From Pseudomonadota bacterium (GTDB lineage Bacteria > Pseudomonadota > Gammaproteobacteria > Steroidobacterales > Steroidobacteraceae), in assembly GCA_947454465.1 (NCBI GenBank), contig CANGJP010000014.1, forward strand, positions 1 through 40,708: DNA of 40,708 nucleotides, written 5' to 3'. The notes below the pieces were generated by a model. It was not told where the DNA came from. It saw nothing but the letters and a program-made list of their open reading frames with translations, and made no database searches. Both the position numbers and the translations under genes were made by a program. Below are positions 25,677 to 35,119 of the stretch, piece after piece. Position 1 is the first letter of the stretch; each line of letters begins with the position of its first letter.

Positions 25677-26966
25677 TTACACCATGGCCAATAAGCCGGT
25701 CACATTGGCTAACTGCTTAGAAAGATAGGTGGTAAACCGCGCCCCTAACGCTCCATCAATAACACGATGATCATAAGCCAAAGTAAAGGGCAGCATCAGA
25801 CGCGCATCAAAAGTATGGGTTGTGGCGTTGTATATTGGCTTCATGCTTGATTTTGATACACCCAAGATCGCGACCTCAGGTGCATTGATGATAGGCGTAA
25901 AAGAAGTGCCTCCGATACCTCCCAGACTCGACACCGTAAAGCAACCACCCTGCATATCTGCAGCACCCAACTTACCTTCACGAGCTTTCTCAGAAAGCAA
26001 GGCAAGCTCACCTGCTATAGCAAAAACACTTTTTTGATCTGCGTTACGAATCACCGGAACCACAAGACCATTGGGGGTATCTGCCGCAAAACCAATGTTC
26101 ATGTACTGCTTAAATACTAAGCTCTGACCACTTGCGTCCAGAGAAGCATTGAATACCGGAAATTCTTTTAAGCTCTTGACCACCGCCATAATAACGAAGG
26201 CCAACGGTGTAAGTTTGACCTTGCGCGTATCAGCTTCACTCTTTAATTGCTTACGAATGACTTCAAGGTCTGTGATATCCGCTTCATCCATCTGCCAGAC
26301 ATGCGGCACATTGACCCAACTAGCATGTAAACGCGAACCGGAAATTTTTTGGATACGTCCCAGCGGCTTCAATTCCACACTACCGAACTTAGCGAAATCG
26401 ACTTCAGGTACTTTAGGCAATGCCACACCAGTATTACCTGAGGCTAATACTTGTTTGACCCAAGCCTTAACGTCTTCTGGGGTGATACGACCCTTTACAC
26501 CAGAACCTGTGACTCGCGAAAGATCAACACCTAATTCACGTGCAAAACGACGCACCGACGGACTGGCATGCGCCCTAGAAAAACCGACTTCATTAATACT
26601 TGGCAAAGATGTAGCAGATATAGGCCGCATAGCAACTGGAGCCACGAGAGGAGCTACCGATACATTGGTCACAGGTACCGCTACTGGTGACACAGGTTGT
26701 TGAACTAGAGCTGGAGCTGATGCAGGCGTAGCAACTGCATCCAACTGCAGTATTAAACTTCCCTTTGAAACTTTATCGCCTTTTTTAACTAACAAAGCTC
26801 TGATCACGCCTGCCGTTGAACTCGGTACATCCATGGTGGCTTTTTCAGTTTCAATTGTGATCAAAGCTGTATCGATCTCAACGCGATCACCCGGCTTGAC
26901 CAATACGTCAATCACTTCAACTTCTTTGAAGTCACCAATATCAGGAACAAAAATATCTTGTGACAT
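25677..26966 (-). CDS. aceF: Pyruvate dehydrogenase E2, dihydrolipoamide acetyltransferase
   Basis: The 429-residue protein has one lipoyl domain (1-75, Lys in ETEKATMDV), an Ala/Val/Pro linker, the peripheral subunit-binding domain (ASPSVRRFARELGVDLSRV, about 134-170) and a catalytic acetyltransferase core ending in the active AYDHRVIDG. It takes acetyl from E1 and passes it to CoA. E. coli AceF has three lipoyl domains; here there is one, with another on the E3 partner. It follows aceE after 35 nt. Confidence 0.96.
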   Translation of the reverse strand: MSQDIFVPDIGDFKEVEVIDVLVKPGDRVEIDTALITIETEKATMDVPSSTAGVIRALLVKKGDKVSKGSLILQLDAVATPASAPALVQQPVSPVAVPVTNVSVAPLVAPVAMRPISATSLPSINEVGFSRAHASPSVRRFARELGVDLSRVTGSGVKGRITPEDVKAWVKQVLASGNTGVALPKVPEVDFAKFGSVELKPLGRIQKISGSRLHASWVNVPHVWQMDEADITDLEVIRKQLKSEADTRKVKLTPLAFVIMAVVKSLKEFPVFNASLDASGQSLVFKQYMNIGFAADTPNGLVVPVIRNADQKSVFAIAGELALLSEKAREGKLGAADMQGGCFTVSSLGGIGGTSFTPIINAPEVAILGVSKSSMKPIYNATTHTFDARLMLPFTLAYDHRVIDGALGARFTTYLSKQLANVTGLLAMV

Positions 26967-27001
26967 GACGGTTCAACTGTGAATAGGCATTCTATAACTG
27001 A

Positions 27002-29665
27002 TCAAAGTGAGGCTGGATTCGGCTTGCTCGGATCAATATGCTTGCCGATATATGCTTGCGCCACTTGTTTATCCAGTTGCCCCTCATCCACCAATGCCTT
27101 GAGTGCAGCAGCCACAATGTAGTGCTTATCAACTTCAAAGTGACGACGCAAAGCGGCGCGTCCATCTGAACGGCCATAACCATCGGTACCAAGCACCACA
27201 TAACGACCTGGCACCCATTGACGAATTTGATCGGCCACGACCTTCATATAATCGCTAGACGCAATGAAAGGCCCCATTGACTTACTCAACATTTGCGTTA
27301 CATAACTAACGCGTGGTTTATTCGCTGGATTCAATAAATTCCAACGCTCAACATCCAACGCTTCACGGCGCAACTCAGAGAAACTAGGACAGCTATAAAT
27401 ATCTGAAGAAATCTTGAATTCCTGCTGCAAAATGACTGCTGCCGCTTCGACCTCACGCAGAATGGTACCCGCCCCCATCAAAGTCACTTTGGTCTTAGTC
27501 TGACCTAGCGTTTTAAGCAGATACATACCTTTCAGGATACCTGCCTCGGCGCCTTGCGGCATCGCAGGATGCGCATAGTTTTCATTCATGCAGGTTAGGT
27601 AATAGAAAACATTTTCCTGCTGCTGATACATACGACGCATACCATCTTGAATGATGACTGCCAACTCATAGGAATACGTCGGGTCATAGGCAACACAATT
27701 TGGAATTGTTGATGCAGCCAGCAAACTATGGCCATCCTGATGCTGTAAACCTTCGCCAGCCAGCGTGGTACGCCCGGCGGTTGCCCCGAGCAGGAAGCCC
27801 CGAGCCTGCATATCACCCGCAGCCCACAGATAATCACCGACACGCTGGAATCCGAACATCGAGTAGTAAATATAAAACGGAATCATGTTCACGCCATGAT
27901 TGGCATAGGCTGTGGCGGCTGCAATCCACGAAGAAACTGCACCTCCCTCATTGATTCCCTCTTCAAGAATCTGACCCTTCTTATCTTCCTTGTAGAACAT
28001 CAATTGATCCGCATCCTGTGGCGTGTACAACTGCCCCTTTGAAGAATAAATACCCACCTGACGGAACAAACCTTCCATACCGAAGGTCCGCGCCTCATCC
28101 GGCACAATCGGAACGATGTACTTGCTAATCTGCTTGTCCTTTAATAACACCTGCAAGATACGGACAAAGACCATGGTGGTAGATATATCGCGATCACCAC
28201 TACTTTGTAGTAAAGCATCAAATGCTGAAAGTTCTGGCACTTTCAGCGCAGGCGCCACATCCTGACGCTTAGGTAAGTAGCCTCCCAACTGTTTACGGCG
28301 CTCGTGGAGATACTTCATTTCAGGACTGTCTTGCGGCAGACGCTGAAATGGAGCATTCAAAATTTGCTCATCGGTAATATCAACGCCGATGCGATCACGC
28401 ACCTCACGTAGCGCTTGATCATCGAGTTTTTTCTGCTGGTGAGTAATGTTCTGACTTTCACCGTAACGTCCCATCATGAAACCCTTGACGGTTTTAGCAA
28501 GGATAACGGTAGGTTGTCCCTTGTGAGACATGGCCGCGGCATAAGCGTTGAACACCTTCTGCGGATCGTGCCCGCCGCGATTCAAGTGCCAGATGTCATC
28601 ATCAGACATGTTGGCAACCATTTCTTTCAGTTCAGGATATTTGCCGAAGAAATGTTCACGGGTATAAGCCCCACCCTTAGCTTTAAAATTCTGGTATTCA
28701 CCATCGACACATTCTTCCATCACACGGCGTAACAAACCCTTTGTGTCTTTAGCAAGCAGCGGATCCCAACGTGATCCCCATACTACTTTGATGACATTCC
28801 AACCTGCACCGAGGAAGGCCGCTTCTAACTCCTGCATGATCTTGCCATTACCGCGCACCGGACCATCAAGACGCTGCAAGTTACAGTTAATCACAAAGAC
28901 AAGGTTATCCAGACCCTCACGGACTGGCAGGGTCAATGCCCCCATGGATTCAGGCTCATCCATTTCGCCATCACCTAAGAACGCCCATACCTTACGATCG
29001 GTAGCCGGCACAATGTCGCGGTTTTCAAGGTAGCGCTGAAACCGTGCTTGATATATGGCCATCATAGGACCCAAGCCCATGGAGACGGTTGGGAACTGCC
29101 AGAACTCAGGCATGAGTTTGGGGTGTGGGTATGAACTCAATCCCTTTTCACTCTGTACCTCCTTGCGGAAGAACTTGAGGTTCTCTTCATCTAACCGACC
29201 TTCCATGAAGGCACGAGAGTAAATTCCGGGCGAGGCATGGCCCTGAACAAAAATCATGTCACCAGGATGGTGATCGGATGCGGCACGCCAGAAATGATTG
29301 AACCCCACCTCATACAAAGTTGCGGCTGAGGCATAGGTGGCAATATGACCACCATATTCAGAACTTTCACGGTTGGCCTTCACGACCGTGGCCAGTGCGT
29401 TCCAGCGAATGTACGCTTCGATACGACGCTCAAGTGCCCGGTCACCTGGATAGGGCTTCTCTTGACCCACAGAAATGGTATTTACGTAAGCGGTATTGGG
29501 CTTAAAAGGCAGGTAAGCACCCGCACGACGCGTTTGATCAACCAACTGCTCTAACAAATAATGTGCACGTTCAGCACCATGAACCTTAATCACCGCTTCA
29601 AGGGATTCCAGCCATTCCTGGGTTTCTTGCGGGTCGACATCTGGGGGCAGTTGATTTTCAGTCAT
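27002..29665 (-). CDS. aceE: Pyruvate dehydrogenase E1, homodimeric type
   Basis: At 887 residues it equals the length of E. coli AceE. The thiamine diphosphate site GDGEMDEPES with VINCNLQRLDGPVRGNGKI is intact, and AGRTTLAGEGLQHQDGHS and YGRSDGRAALRRHFEVD near the C-terminus match the family. It decarboxylates pyruvate and acetylates the lipoyl group of AceF. First gene of the PDH operon; no pdhR regulator is seen nearby. Its promoter must share the short gap (29666-29735) with the divergent aminopeptidase gene. Confidence 0.97.
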   Translation of the reverse strand: MTENQLPPDVDPQETQEWLESLEAVIKVHGAERAHYLLEQLVDQTRRAGAYLPFKPNTAYVNTISVGQEKPYPGDRALERRIEAYIRWNALATVVKANRESSEYGGHIATYASAATLYEVGFNHFWRAASDHHPGDMIFVQGHASPGIYSRAFMEGRLDEENLKFFRKEVQSEKGLSSYPHPKLMPEFWQFPTVSMGLGPMMAIYQARFQRYLENRDIVPATDRKVWAFLGDGEMDEPESMGALTLPVREGLDNLVFVINCNLQRLDGPVRGNGKIMQELEAAFLGAGWNVIKVVWGSRWDPLLAKDTKGLLRRVMEECVDGEYQNFKAKGGAYTREHFFGKYPELKEMVANMSDDDIWHLNRGGHDPQKVFNAYAAAMSHKGQPTVILAKTVKGFMMGRYGESQNITHQQKKLDDQALREVRDRIGVDITDEQILNAPFQRLPQDSPEMKYLHERRKQLGGYLPKRQDVAPALKVPELSAFDALLQSSGDRDISTTMVFVRILQVLLKDKQISKYIVPIVPDEARTFGMEGLFRQVGIYSSKGQLYTPQDADQLMFYKEDKKGQILEEGINEGGAVSSWIAAATAYANHGVNMIPFYIYYSMFGFQRVGDYLWAAGDMQARGFLLGATAGRTTLAGEGLQHQDGHSLLAASTIPNCVAYDPTYSYELAVIIQDGMRRMYQQQENVFYYLTCMNENYAHPAMPQGAEAGILKGMYLLKTLGQTKTKVTLMGAGTILREVEAAAVILQQEFKISSDIYSCPSFSELRREALDVERWNLLNPANKPRVSYVTQMLSKSMGPFIASSDYMKVVADQIRQWVPGRYVVLGTDGYGRSDGRAALRRHFEVDKHYIVAAALKALVDEGQLDKQVAQAYIGKHIDPSKPNPASL

Positions 29666-29735
29666 CTAGCTTTACTCGGCACAGCTCTGCATAGGCAGGT
29701 ATCATCGTGATTTGCCTATAAAGGGTCAAGAAACC

Positions 29736-31235
29736 ATGGACTCCCTTCTGCCACCGAAAATCCAGCCGAAAATTCGTTATTCGAAGGCGGCACTGTCCGA
29801 CCATACGGCGGCAACACATGACTTGGTAGTGGTCCTTGCACCCAGCAAAGCCGCGAAAACACTGCTAAGGCAGTGTCCGCGTAGCCCGGAATTGATGATT
29901 CAACTTGAGCGATCTAACAAGGCCTCTACCGTCACCTCAGTTCGATTAAGTGCCACAAAACAGAGTGGCAGCCTATTGTTAATTTTTGTCAAGAACCCAT
30001 CCAACACCTTTGAAAGTCTTCAATTTGCAGCAAAAGCATGGAAGGAGGCTGCGACCTTCTCGGCTACGTCCATTGCCTTGGGCACGATTGGATTTGAAAC
30101 AGCAGACGCTCATGCACTGCTCAACCACCACTTAGCGGCCATTCTTGCCGGCAGCACCGCGTTACCGACATTTAAACAGAACAGCACCCTTACTCCACTA
30201 AAAGCTATCACCATCATTGAGGGGACCCCTACCCCGTTTGCCACCACGCTAGCTACGCATTCGGGAAATTACCTTGCACGCTGGTTGACTGCCCTTCCAC
30301 CAAACACATTGCACTGCGCCAGTTATCGGAAGGCACTGGAACAACTGGCACAACAACAGGGCTGGCAAACTGAATTCATGGGCTTGCCTGCGTTGCAAAA
30401 ACACAAGGCAGGTGCCTTTCTAGCCGTCTCTCGAGCCAACATGCATAAACATGCAGGTATCATGCGCCTCAGTTACCGAGGCAGTAACACCAACGCGGAA
30501 TCAAGACAGAAGATTACCTTAGTAGGAAAAGGCATCTGCTTTGACACTGGAGGTATTAATCTCAAATCACACAAGAGCATGTATGACATGCATACCGACA
30601 TGCAGGGTTCGGCCGTAGCCGTTGGCACGCTACTCGCACTTACTCAGCTACAAGTACCTTTTGACATCGAATGCTGGCTGGCCCTGACTGAAAACGAAAT
30701 CGGGCCTAATGCCTACCGACCTCAGGAAGTCATCACAGCCGCCAATGGCGTTACAATCCAAGTGGTGCACAGTGACGCTGAAGGTAGATTGGTCTTAGCT
30801 GACACACTGGCACTGGCCGCCAAACAAAAACCACAGCTGATGATCGACTTTGCCACCCTGACTGGAGCCTGTGTTGCAGCATTAACCGAACGAATGAGTG
30901 GCGTATTTAGTAACCGCCCTGCGCTTCACGACTCGATTCAACGCGCCGGTCGCAACAGCGGTGAACGCGTATGGTGCTTTCCTATGGATAGCGACTTTGA
31001 TGCTGATTTAGACAGCCCACTGGCCGACATCATGCAATGCACCATGGACAATAAGGGCGACCACATTTTAGCTGCACGGTTTCTTAATCGCTTCGTGCCC
31101 GAACAGATACCATGGGTGCATATCGATTTATCATCAGCCAATAAAATTGGCGGCCTCGCACATATCCCTACTGAAATCACCGGCTTTGGCGTACGCTGGG
31201 CGGTGGAATTTATTACCCACTATTCGTTCAACTGA
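29736..31235 (+). CDS. M17 leucyl aminopeptidase family protein
   Basis: The protein of about 499 residues has a variable N-terminal domain and a catalytic domain with GKGICFDTGGINLK, MYDMHTDMQGSA and VVHSDAEGRLVLADTLALA. The Lys, Asp and Glu residues binding the two metals in PepA (K..D..K; D; DxEGR) are all present; HSDAEGR replaces the usual NTDAEGR. It should remove N-terminal residues from peptides in the cytoplasm. ATG at 29736 with AAGGG at 29720-29724 is chosen; a TTG at 29712 is possible. It begins an operon with pyrC (17 nt gap) and rnt. Confidence 0.9.
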   Translation: MDSLLPPKIQPKIRYSKAALSDHTAATHDLVVVLAPSKAAKTLLRQCPRSPELMIQLERSNKASTVTSVRLSATKQSGSLLLIFVKNPSNTFESLQFAAKAWKEAATFSATSIALGTIGFETADAHALLNHHLAAILAGSTALPTFKQNSTLTPLKAITIIEGTPTPFATTLATHSGNYLARWLTALPPNTLHCASYRKALEQLAQQQGWQTEFMGLPALQKHKAGAFLAVSRANMHKHAGIMRLSYRGSNTNAESRQKITLVGKGICFDTGGINLKSHKSMYDMHTDMQGSAVAVGTLLALTQLQVPFDIECWLALTENEIGPNAYRPQEVITAANGVTIQVVHSDAEGRLVLADTLALAAKQKPQLMIDFATLTGACVAALTERMSGVFSNRPALHDSIQRAGRNSGERVWCFPMDSDFDADLDSPLADIMQCTMDNKGDHILAARFLNRFVPEQIPWVHIDLSSANKIGGLAHIPTEITGFGVRWAVEFITHYSFN

Positions 31236-31252
31236 GTTAGAGCATTTTACGC

Positions 31253-32308
31253 ATGAGCGAAATTCAAAGTCTCACACTTCGGCGTCCCGACGATTGGCAT
31301 CTTCATCTTAGGGATGGCGAAGCACTTGCGGCCGTACTACCTTTTACAGCCCGTCAATTTGCACGTGCAGTGGTGATGCCCAACCTCAAACCACCCGTCA
31401 CCACAGTAGAACAGGCCGGAGCGTATCGACAACGGATTCTTAAGGCCGTGCCTCATGGACTGCAATTCACACCACTGATGACCCTTTACCTGACCAATGT
31501 CACAGCACCTGCAGAAATACTCAAAGCCAAAGCCTCTGGCTTCATTGTTGGCTGTAAGCTCTATCCCGCTGGTGCCACCACGCACTCAGATGCCGGAGTC
31601 ACCGCAATAGAACATATTTATCCTGCGCTGGAAGTCATGCAGGAGTGTGGCCTGGTCTTACAAGTCCATGGCGAAGTGACACAACCTGAAGTTGATATAT
31701 TTGATCGAGAGTCTTTATTTATAGAAAAAACACTCGCGCCTCTGACCGAACGCTTTCCTTATTTAAAAGTAGTGTTTGAGCATGTCACCACACACAAAGC
31801 CGTCGAGTTTGTGCAACAAGCACGGCAAGGTGTCGCTGCGACCATCACTCCACAGCACCTCTTGCATAACCGTAATGCCATCTTCCAAAACGGCATTCGA
31901 CCGCATTATTACTGCCTACCGGTCTTAAAGCGTGAAACAGATCGACAAGCCTTAATTAACGCTGCAACCAGCAATAACCCACGATTTTTCCTAGGTACGG
32001 ACAGTGCGCCTCACGCGCAACATACTAAGGAAAATGCCTGCGGCTGTGCAGGTATGTTTTCTGCCCATGCGGCACTAGAATTGTATGCAGAAGCTTTTGA
32101 ACAGGCTGGAAAACTGGATCGCTTAGATGCTTTTGCCTCTGAACACGGAGCTGATTTTTATGGCTTACCTCAAAACAGTGGAGAGGTCGTATTGGAACGC
32201 ACCGAATGGACGGCACCCGAACATTATCCCTTCGGTCAGGATCGACTCATACCGATGCGCGCCGGAGAAAAAATCCACTGGCGTGTGCGCACTGAGCATT
32301 CAGCATGA
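31253..32308 (+). CDS. pyrC: Dihydroorotase
   Basis: The 351-residue enzyme, close to the 348 of E. coli PyrC, makes dihydroorotate from carbamoyl-aspartate in pyrimidine synthesis. Visible are the metal motif DWHLHLRDG, the Lys to be carboxylated in GCKLYPAGATTHSDAG, QVHGEV, EHVTT and LGTDSAPH. It lies between the aminopeptidase and RNase T, and overlaps the latter by ATGA. The order pyrC, rnt and nearby grxD occurs also in Pseudomonas. Confidence 0.96.
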   Translation: MSEIQSLTLRRPDDWHLHLRDGEALAAVLPFTARQFARAVVMPNLKPPVTTVEQAGAYRQRILKAVPHGLQFTPLMTLYLTNVTAPAEILKAKASGFIVGCKLYPAGATTHSDAGVTAIEHIYPALEVMQECGLVLQVHGEVTQPEVDIFDRESLFIEKTLAPLTERFPYLKVVFEHVTTHKAVEFVQQARQGVAATITPQHLLHNRNAIFQNGIRPHYYCLPVLKRETDRQALINAATSNNPRFFLGTDSAPHAQHTKENACGCAGMFSAHAALELYAEAFEQAGKLDRLDAFASEHGADFYGLPQNSGEVVLERTEWTAPEHYPFGQDRLIPMRAGEKIHWRVRTEHSA

Positions 32309-32943
32309 ACAGTGAAAAAAAACGAAAATCACCCATTGCAGAGCGCTTTCGGGGTTTCCTACCCGTCGTGATTGATGTAGAAACAGGCGGGTTTAATCCT
32401 CACACCGATGCCTTACTTGAAATCGCCGGTGTAGTCATCGAAATGCAGGAAGATGGCTTATTAAAGCGTGGTCAGACTTGGCGCTATCACGTTCAACCTT
32501 TTGCCGGGGCGAACCTTGAAGCAGCCTCTCTGGCCGTTAATGGTATCGATCCATTTCACCCCTTACGGCTAGCATTGCCTGAACATGAAGTACTGACCCA
32601 ATTACTGAGTGATATTAGACGCTCAGTTAAAGACAGTGGATGTAATCGAGCGATACTAGTAGGACACAATGCTTACTTTGATCTTAACTTTCTAAATGCA
32701 GCCATTACCCGCTGCGACATCAAACGGAATCCGTTTCATCCATTTTCCTGCTTTGATACTGCCACACTCGGGGGCGTAGCCTTCGGTCAAACCGTACTAG
32801 CTAAATTGGCACTTGCAGCAGGCATGCAATGGGATTCTAGCGAGGCGCACTCTGCTGCTTATGATGCCGAAATTACGGCCGATCTGTTTTGTTTGATCTG
32901 CAACCGCTTGAAGGCACTGCATGAAACAAGCTTAGCAGATTAA
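32305..32943 (+). CDS. rnt: Ribonuclease T
   Basis: The 212-residue exonuclease of the DEDDh class trims 3' ends of tRNA and other small RNAs. D24 and E26 in VIDVETGG, the Asp in GHNAYFDLNFL and the His/Asp pair in AHSAAYDAEITAD make up the active site. Its start overlaps the pyrC stop by four bases. RNase T is mainly a gammaproteobacterial enzyme, which supports the taxonomic reading. Confidence 0.95.
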   Translation: MNSEKKRKSPIAERFRGFLPVVIDVETGGFNPHTDALLEIAGVVIEMQEDGLLKRGQTWRYHVQPFAGANLEAASLAVNGIDPFHPLRLALPEHEVLTQLLSDIRRSVKDSGCNRAILVGHNAYFDLNFLNAAITRCDIKRNPFHPFSCFDTATLGGVAFGQTVLAKLALAAGMQWDSSEAHSAAYDAEITADLFCLICNRLKALHETSLAD

Positions 32944-32979
32944 TTTTACAGATCGGCGAAATCACTTTGCGATGTAGGA

Positions 32980-33306
32980 CTATTTCTTAACTTCGTCGAT
33001 GACCTTCTTAAGTTCACCACTGTTATACATTTCAATAATGATGTCACAGCCGCCTATCAGTTCGCCCTTCACATAAAGTTGTGGGTAGGTAGGCCAGTTT
33101 GAATACTGCTTTAAGGCTTCACGTAATTCTGGATCTTCAAATATATTAACCGACTCGAATGACGCATCGACTGCCTTAAGCGCCCGCACCGCAGTCGCAG
33201 AAAAACCACACTGGGGAAAATCAGGCGTTCCCTTCATATAAAGCAATACTGGATTGCTGGAAAGCTGGGATTTGATACGTTCGATTACATCCACGTGGGT
33301 CACCAT
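32980..33306 (-). CDS. grxD: Monothiol glutaredoxin Grx4 family
   Basis: The 108-residue protein has the monothiol active site CGFS (Cys33) within MKGTPDFPQCGFS, followed by the TYPQLY and GGCDIIIEM segments that bind glutathione. Such proteins hold and pass on [2Fe-2S] clusters in the cytoplasm. It converges with rnt and is divergent from the PuuD-like gene; it appears to be a single-gene unit. Confidence 0.95.
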   Translation of the reverse strand: MVTHVDVIERIKSQLSSNPVLLYMKGTPDFPQCGFSATAVRALKAVDASFESVNIFEDPELREALKQYSNWPTYPQLYVKGELIGGCDIIIEMYNSGELKKVIDEVKK

Positions 33307-33325
33307 AAAACAAGGGTAAATTCTT

Positions 33326-33370
33326 AAGCCGTTGAATTATGGAGTCCATGAGTCTATTCTTCAACGGCTT
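33326..33370. promoter_or_regulatory. 11-bp perfect inverted repeat between grxD and the PuuD-like gene
   Basis: Arms AAGCCGTTGAA (33326-33336) and TTCAACGGCTT (33360-33370) are exact reverse complements with a 23-nt spacer, 20 nt upstream of the grxD start and 117 nt upstream of the PuuD-like start. On plus it is followed by TT, and a smaller CGGC/GCCG hairpin overlaps its right arm. An operator or an untranslated-leader hairpin for grxD is possible; no regulator can be named. Confidence 0.45.
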
Positions 33371-33487
33371 TTAGCCGGATTGCCCATCGTACGAACCTCA
33401 ATCGGTCCGACAACTGAATTTTCAGCGGCGCAATCTTCTCGTTTTTTTGCGTTATTGAAGCCATCTCATTCGGGAGACCATTCGAAC

Positions 33488-34087
33488 ATGAATCCACTGA
33501 ACTCTGTATTGGGAGCCATCGCCACCGGTATCGTGCTAGTCATTGTTCTAGCGCTGTTTATCACGGGACAAAGCGTCGTCATCACGCAATTACACCTAGA
33601 CCGCTGGTTACATATCGTTGCTGGAATTACTTGGATTGGGCTGCTGTATTACTTCAATGTGGTACAGGTGCCTGGCCTAGCCGCTGCAGCTGCCGACAAA
33701 GGCGGCCCGGGCGGTGCAGGCGTCAGTAAGTACATTGCACCTCGTGCGCTTCTTTGGTTCCGTTGGGCAGCGGTCGTCACTTGGCTCAGTGGAGCTTACT
33801 ACTTAATGATTGGTTATGGCAGCGCAGCCACTTTGCATCAAGCATTCACCCTACAACCAGGCTTTCGCACCATCGGCATTGGCGCATGGTTAGGTACCAT
33901 CATGATATTCAACGTCTGGGTATTAATTTGGCCAAACCAGCAAAAAGCACTTGGCCTTGTTGCTGCCACTGATGAAGAAAAAGTCAAGGCAAGAAAAATT
34001 GCCTTCCTTGCATCGCGTACCAATTTTGCCCTGTCATTACCCATGTTGTTGTGCATGGCGGGTCAAGGTCATGGACTGGCATTCTAA
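33488..34087 (+). CDS. PuuD-like (urate oxidase N-terminal type) membrane protein, stand-alone
   Basis: ATG at 33488 with GGGAGA ten nt before it gives 199 residues; the open frame extends 52 codons upstream but without hydrophobic or conserved sequence. Five or so membrane helices include LHIVAGITWIGLLYYFN, LLWFRWAAVVTWLSGAYYL and IGAWLGTIMIFNVWVLIWPNQ, as in the membrane domain of PuuD urate hydroxylase. The C-terminal cytochrome c domain of PuuD is absent, so urate oxidation is not assured. A heme-binding membrane redox protein is the cautious reading. No purine catabolism gene is in the window. Confidence 0.72.
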   Translation: MNPLNSVLGAIATGIVLVIVLALFITGQSVVITQLHLDRWLHIVAGITWIGLLYYFNVVQVPGLAAAAADKGGPGGAGVSKYIAPRALLWFRWAAVVTWLSGAYYLMIGYGSAATLHQAFTLQPGFRTIGIGAWLGTIMIFNVWVLIWPNQQKALGLVAATDEEKVKARKIAFLASRTNFALSLPMLLCMAGQGHGLAF

Positions 34088-34141
34088 TTAAACCACTTAA
34101 GAGCCGAAGTTCAAGCTTGACTCTTGTGGGTGTAATCGGTG

Positions 34142-34165
34142 GAAACCCGGCAGTTGCCGGGTTTC
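34142..34165 (+). terminator. Rho-independent terminator after the PuuD-like gene
   Basis: The stem GAAACCCGGCA (34142-34152) and TGCCGGGTTTC (34155-34165) is perfect and GC-rich, followed by a modest T/C-rich stretch. It lies 54 nt after the PuuD-like stop and just before nadC, so it also argues against any nadC start upstream of it. Confidence 0.7.
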
Positions 34166-34192
34166 TGCTTTCAGAAATCTAGACAAACGCTC

Positions 34193-35053
34193 ATGTCGAA
34201 TTTCAATTTAACAACCGAGATTCAGCGATCTGTTGCACGTGCACTGGCAGAAGATGTTGGCTCAGGGGACCTGACAGCCGCATTGGTGCCAGGAACAGCC
34301 ACCGCCACGGCCACCGTCATTACGCGTGAACCTGCCATCCTGTGTGGCAGAGCATGGTTTGATGAAGTCTTTGCCCGACTAGATCCTACAATCAAGATTG
34401 AATGGAACTACATGGATGGTCAACGGGTCAGCGCTAATGCGGTGTTGTGCTCGCTTGCAGGACCTGCACGTCCTCTGCTGACCGGTGAGCGCACAGCACT
34501 TAATTTTTTACAGACATTATCTGGCACCGCGACAGATACACGCCGCTATGTTGATGCCATTGCGGGCATTGGCTGTAAAGTTCTTGATACCCGTAAAACC
34601 ATCCCAGGCCTACGTCGCGCACAAAAATACGCCGTGATTTGTGGCGGTGGTACGAATCATCGGGTAGGCCTATTTGACGCCGTGCTTGTCAAAGAAAATC
34701 ACATTATCGCTGCAGGCTCGATTTCATCTGCCGTGTCACATGCTCGAGCCACAGCTGGTGAATGCATGGTGGAAGTGGAAGTAGAAAGCTTAGAAGAATT
34801 ACAGGAAGCATTGAGCACCGATATCGATCGAGTGCTACTGGATAATTTCACTAACGAACAACTCATTGAAGCCGTTAAACTCAAAATATCCCGTAAAGGG
34901 TATCACGTACAGCTTGAAGCATCAGGCAATGTAACACTTGATACCATTCGTGGCATTGCCAAGACTGGAGTCGACTTTATCAGTATCGGCGGCCTAACCA
35001 AACACCTACGAGCTATTGATCTATCGATGCGATTTCAGTTTAGTAAGTCTTAA
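34193..35053 (+). CDS. nadC: Nicotinate-nucleotide pyrophosphorylase (carboxylating)
   Basis: The 286-residue enzyme converts quinolinate and PRPP to nicotinate mononucleotide in NAD synthesis. LAEDVGSGDLTAALVP, RTALNFLQTLSGTAT, VLDTRKTIPGLRRAQKYAV, GGGTNHRVGLFDAVLVKENH and LEASGNV are all present. ATG at 34193 is chosen because an in-frame GTG at 34139 would place the terminator hairpin inside the coding region. No other nad gene is close. Confidence 0.96.
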   Translation: MSNFNLTTEIQRSVARALAEDVGSGDLTAALVPGTATATATVITREPAILCGRAWFDEVFARLDPTIKIEWNYMDGQRVSANAVLCSLAGPARPLLTGERTALNFLQTLSGTATDTRRYVDAIAGIGCKVLDTRKTIPGLRRAQKYAVICGGGTNHRVGLFDAVLVKENHIIAAGSISSAVSHARATAGECMVEVEVESLEELQEALSTDIDRVLLDNFTNEQLIEAVKLKISRKGYHVQLEASGNVTLDTIRGIAKTGVDFISIGGLTKHLRAIDLSMRFQFSKS

Positions 35054-35056
35054 CTG

Positions 35057-35084
35057 AAAAAATAAAAAAAACCACATTGAGGTT
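35057..35084 (-). terminator. Weak terminator-like element after the GGDEF-EAL gene
   Basis: On minus a short stem AACC/GGTT (35081-35084 with 35070-35073) is followed by a long T tract broken once by ATT. The stem is only four pairs, so the call rests mostly on the T run and position 36 nt past the stop codon. Confidence 0.3.
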
Positions 35085-35119
35085 AGGCTGTATTAAAAAC
35101 CAACTCACAAGATTCAGTA

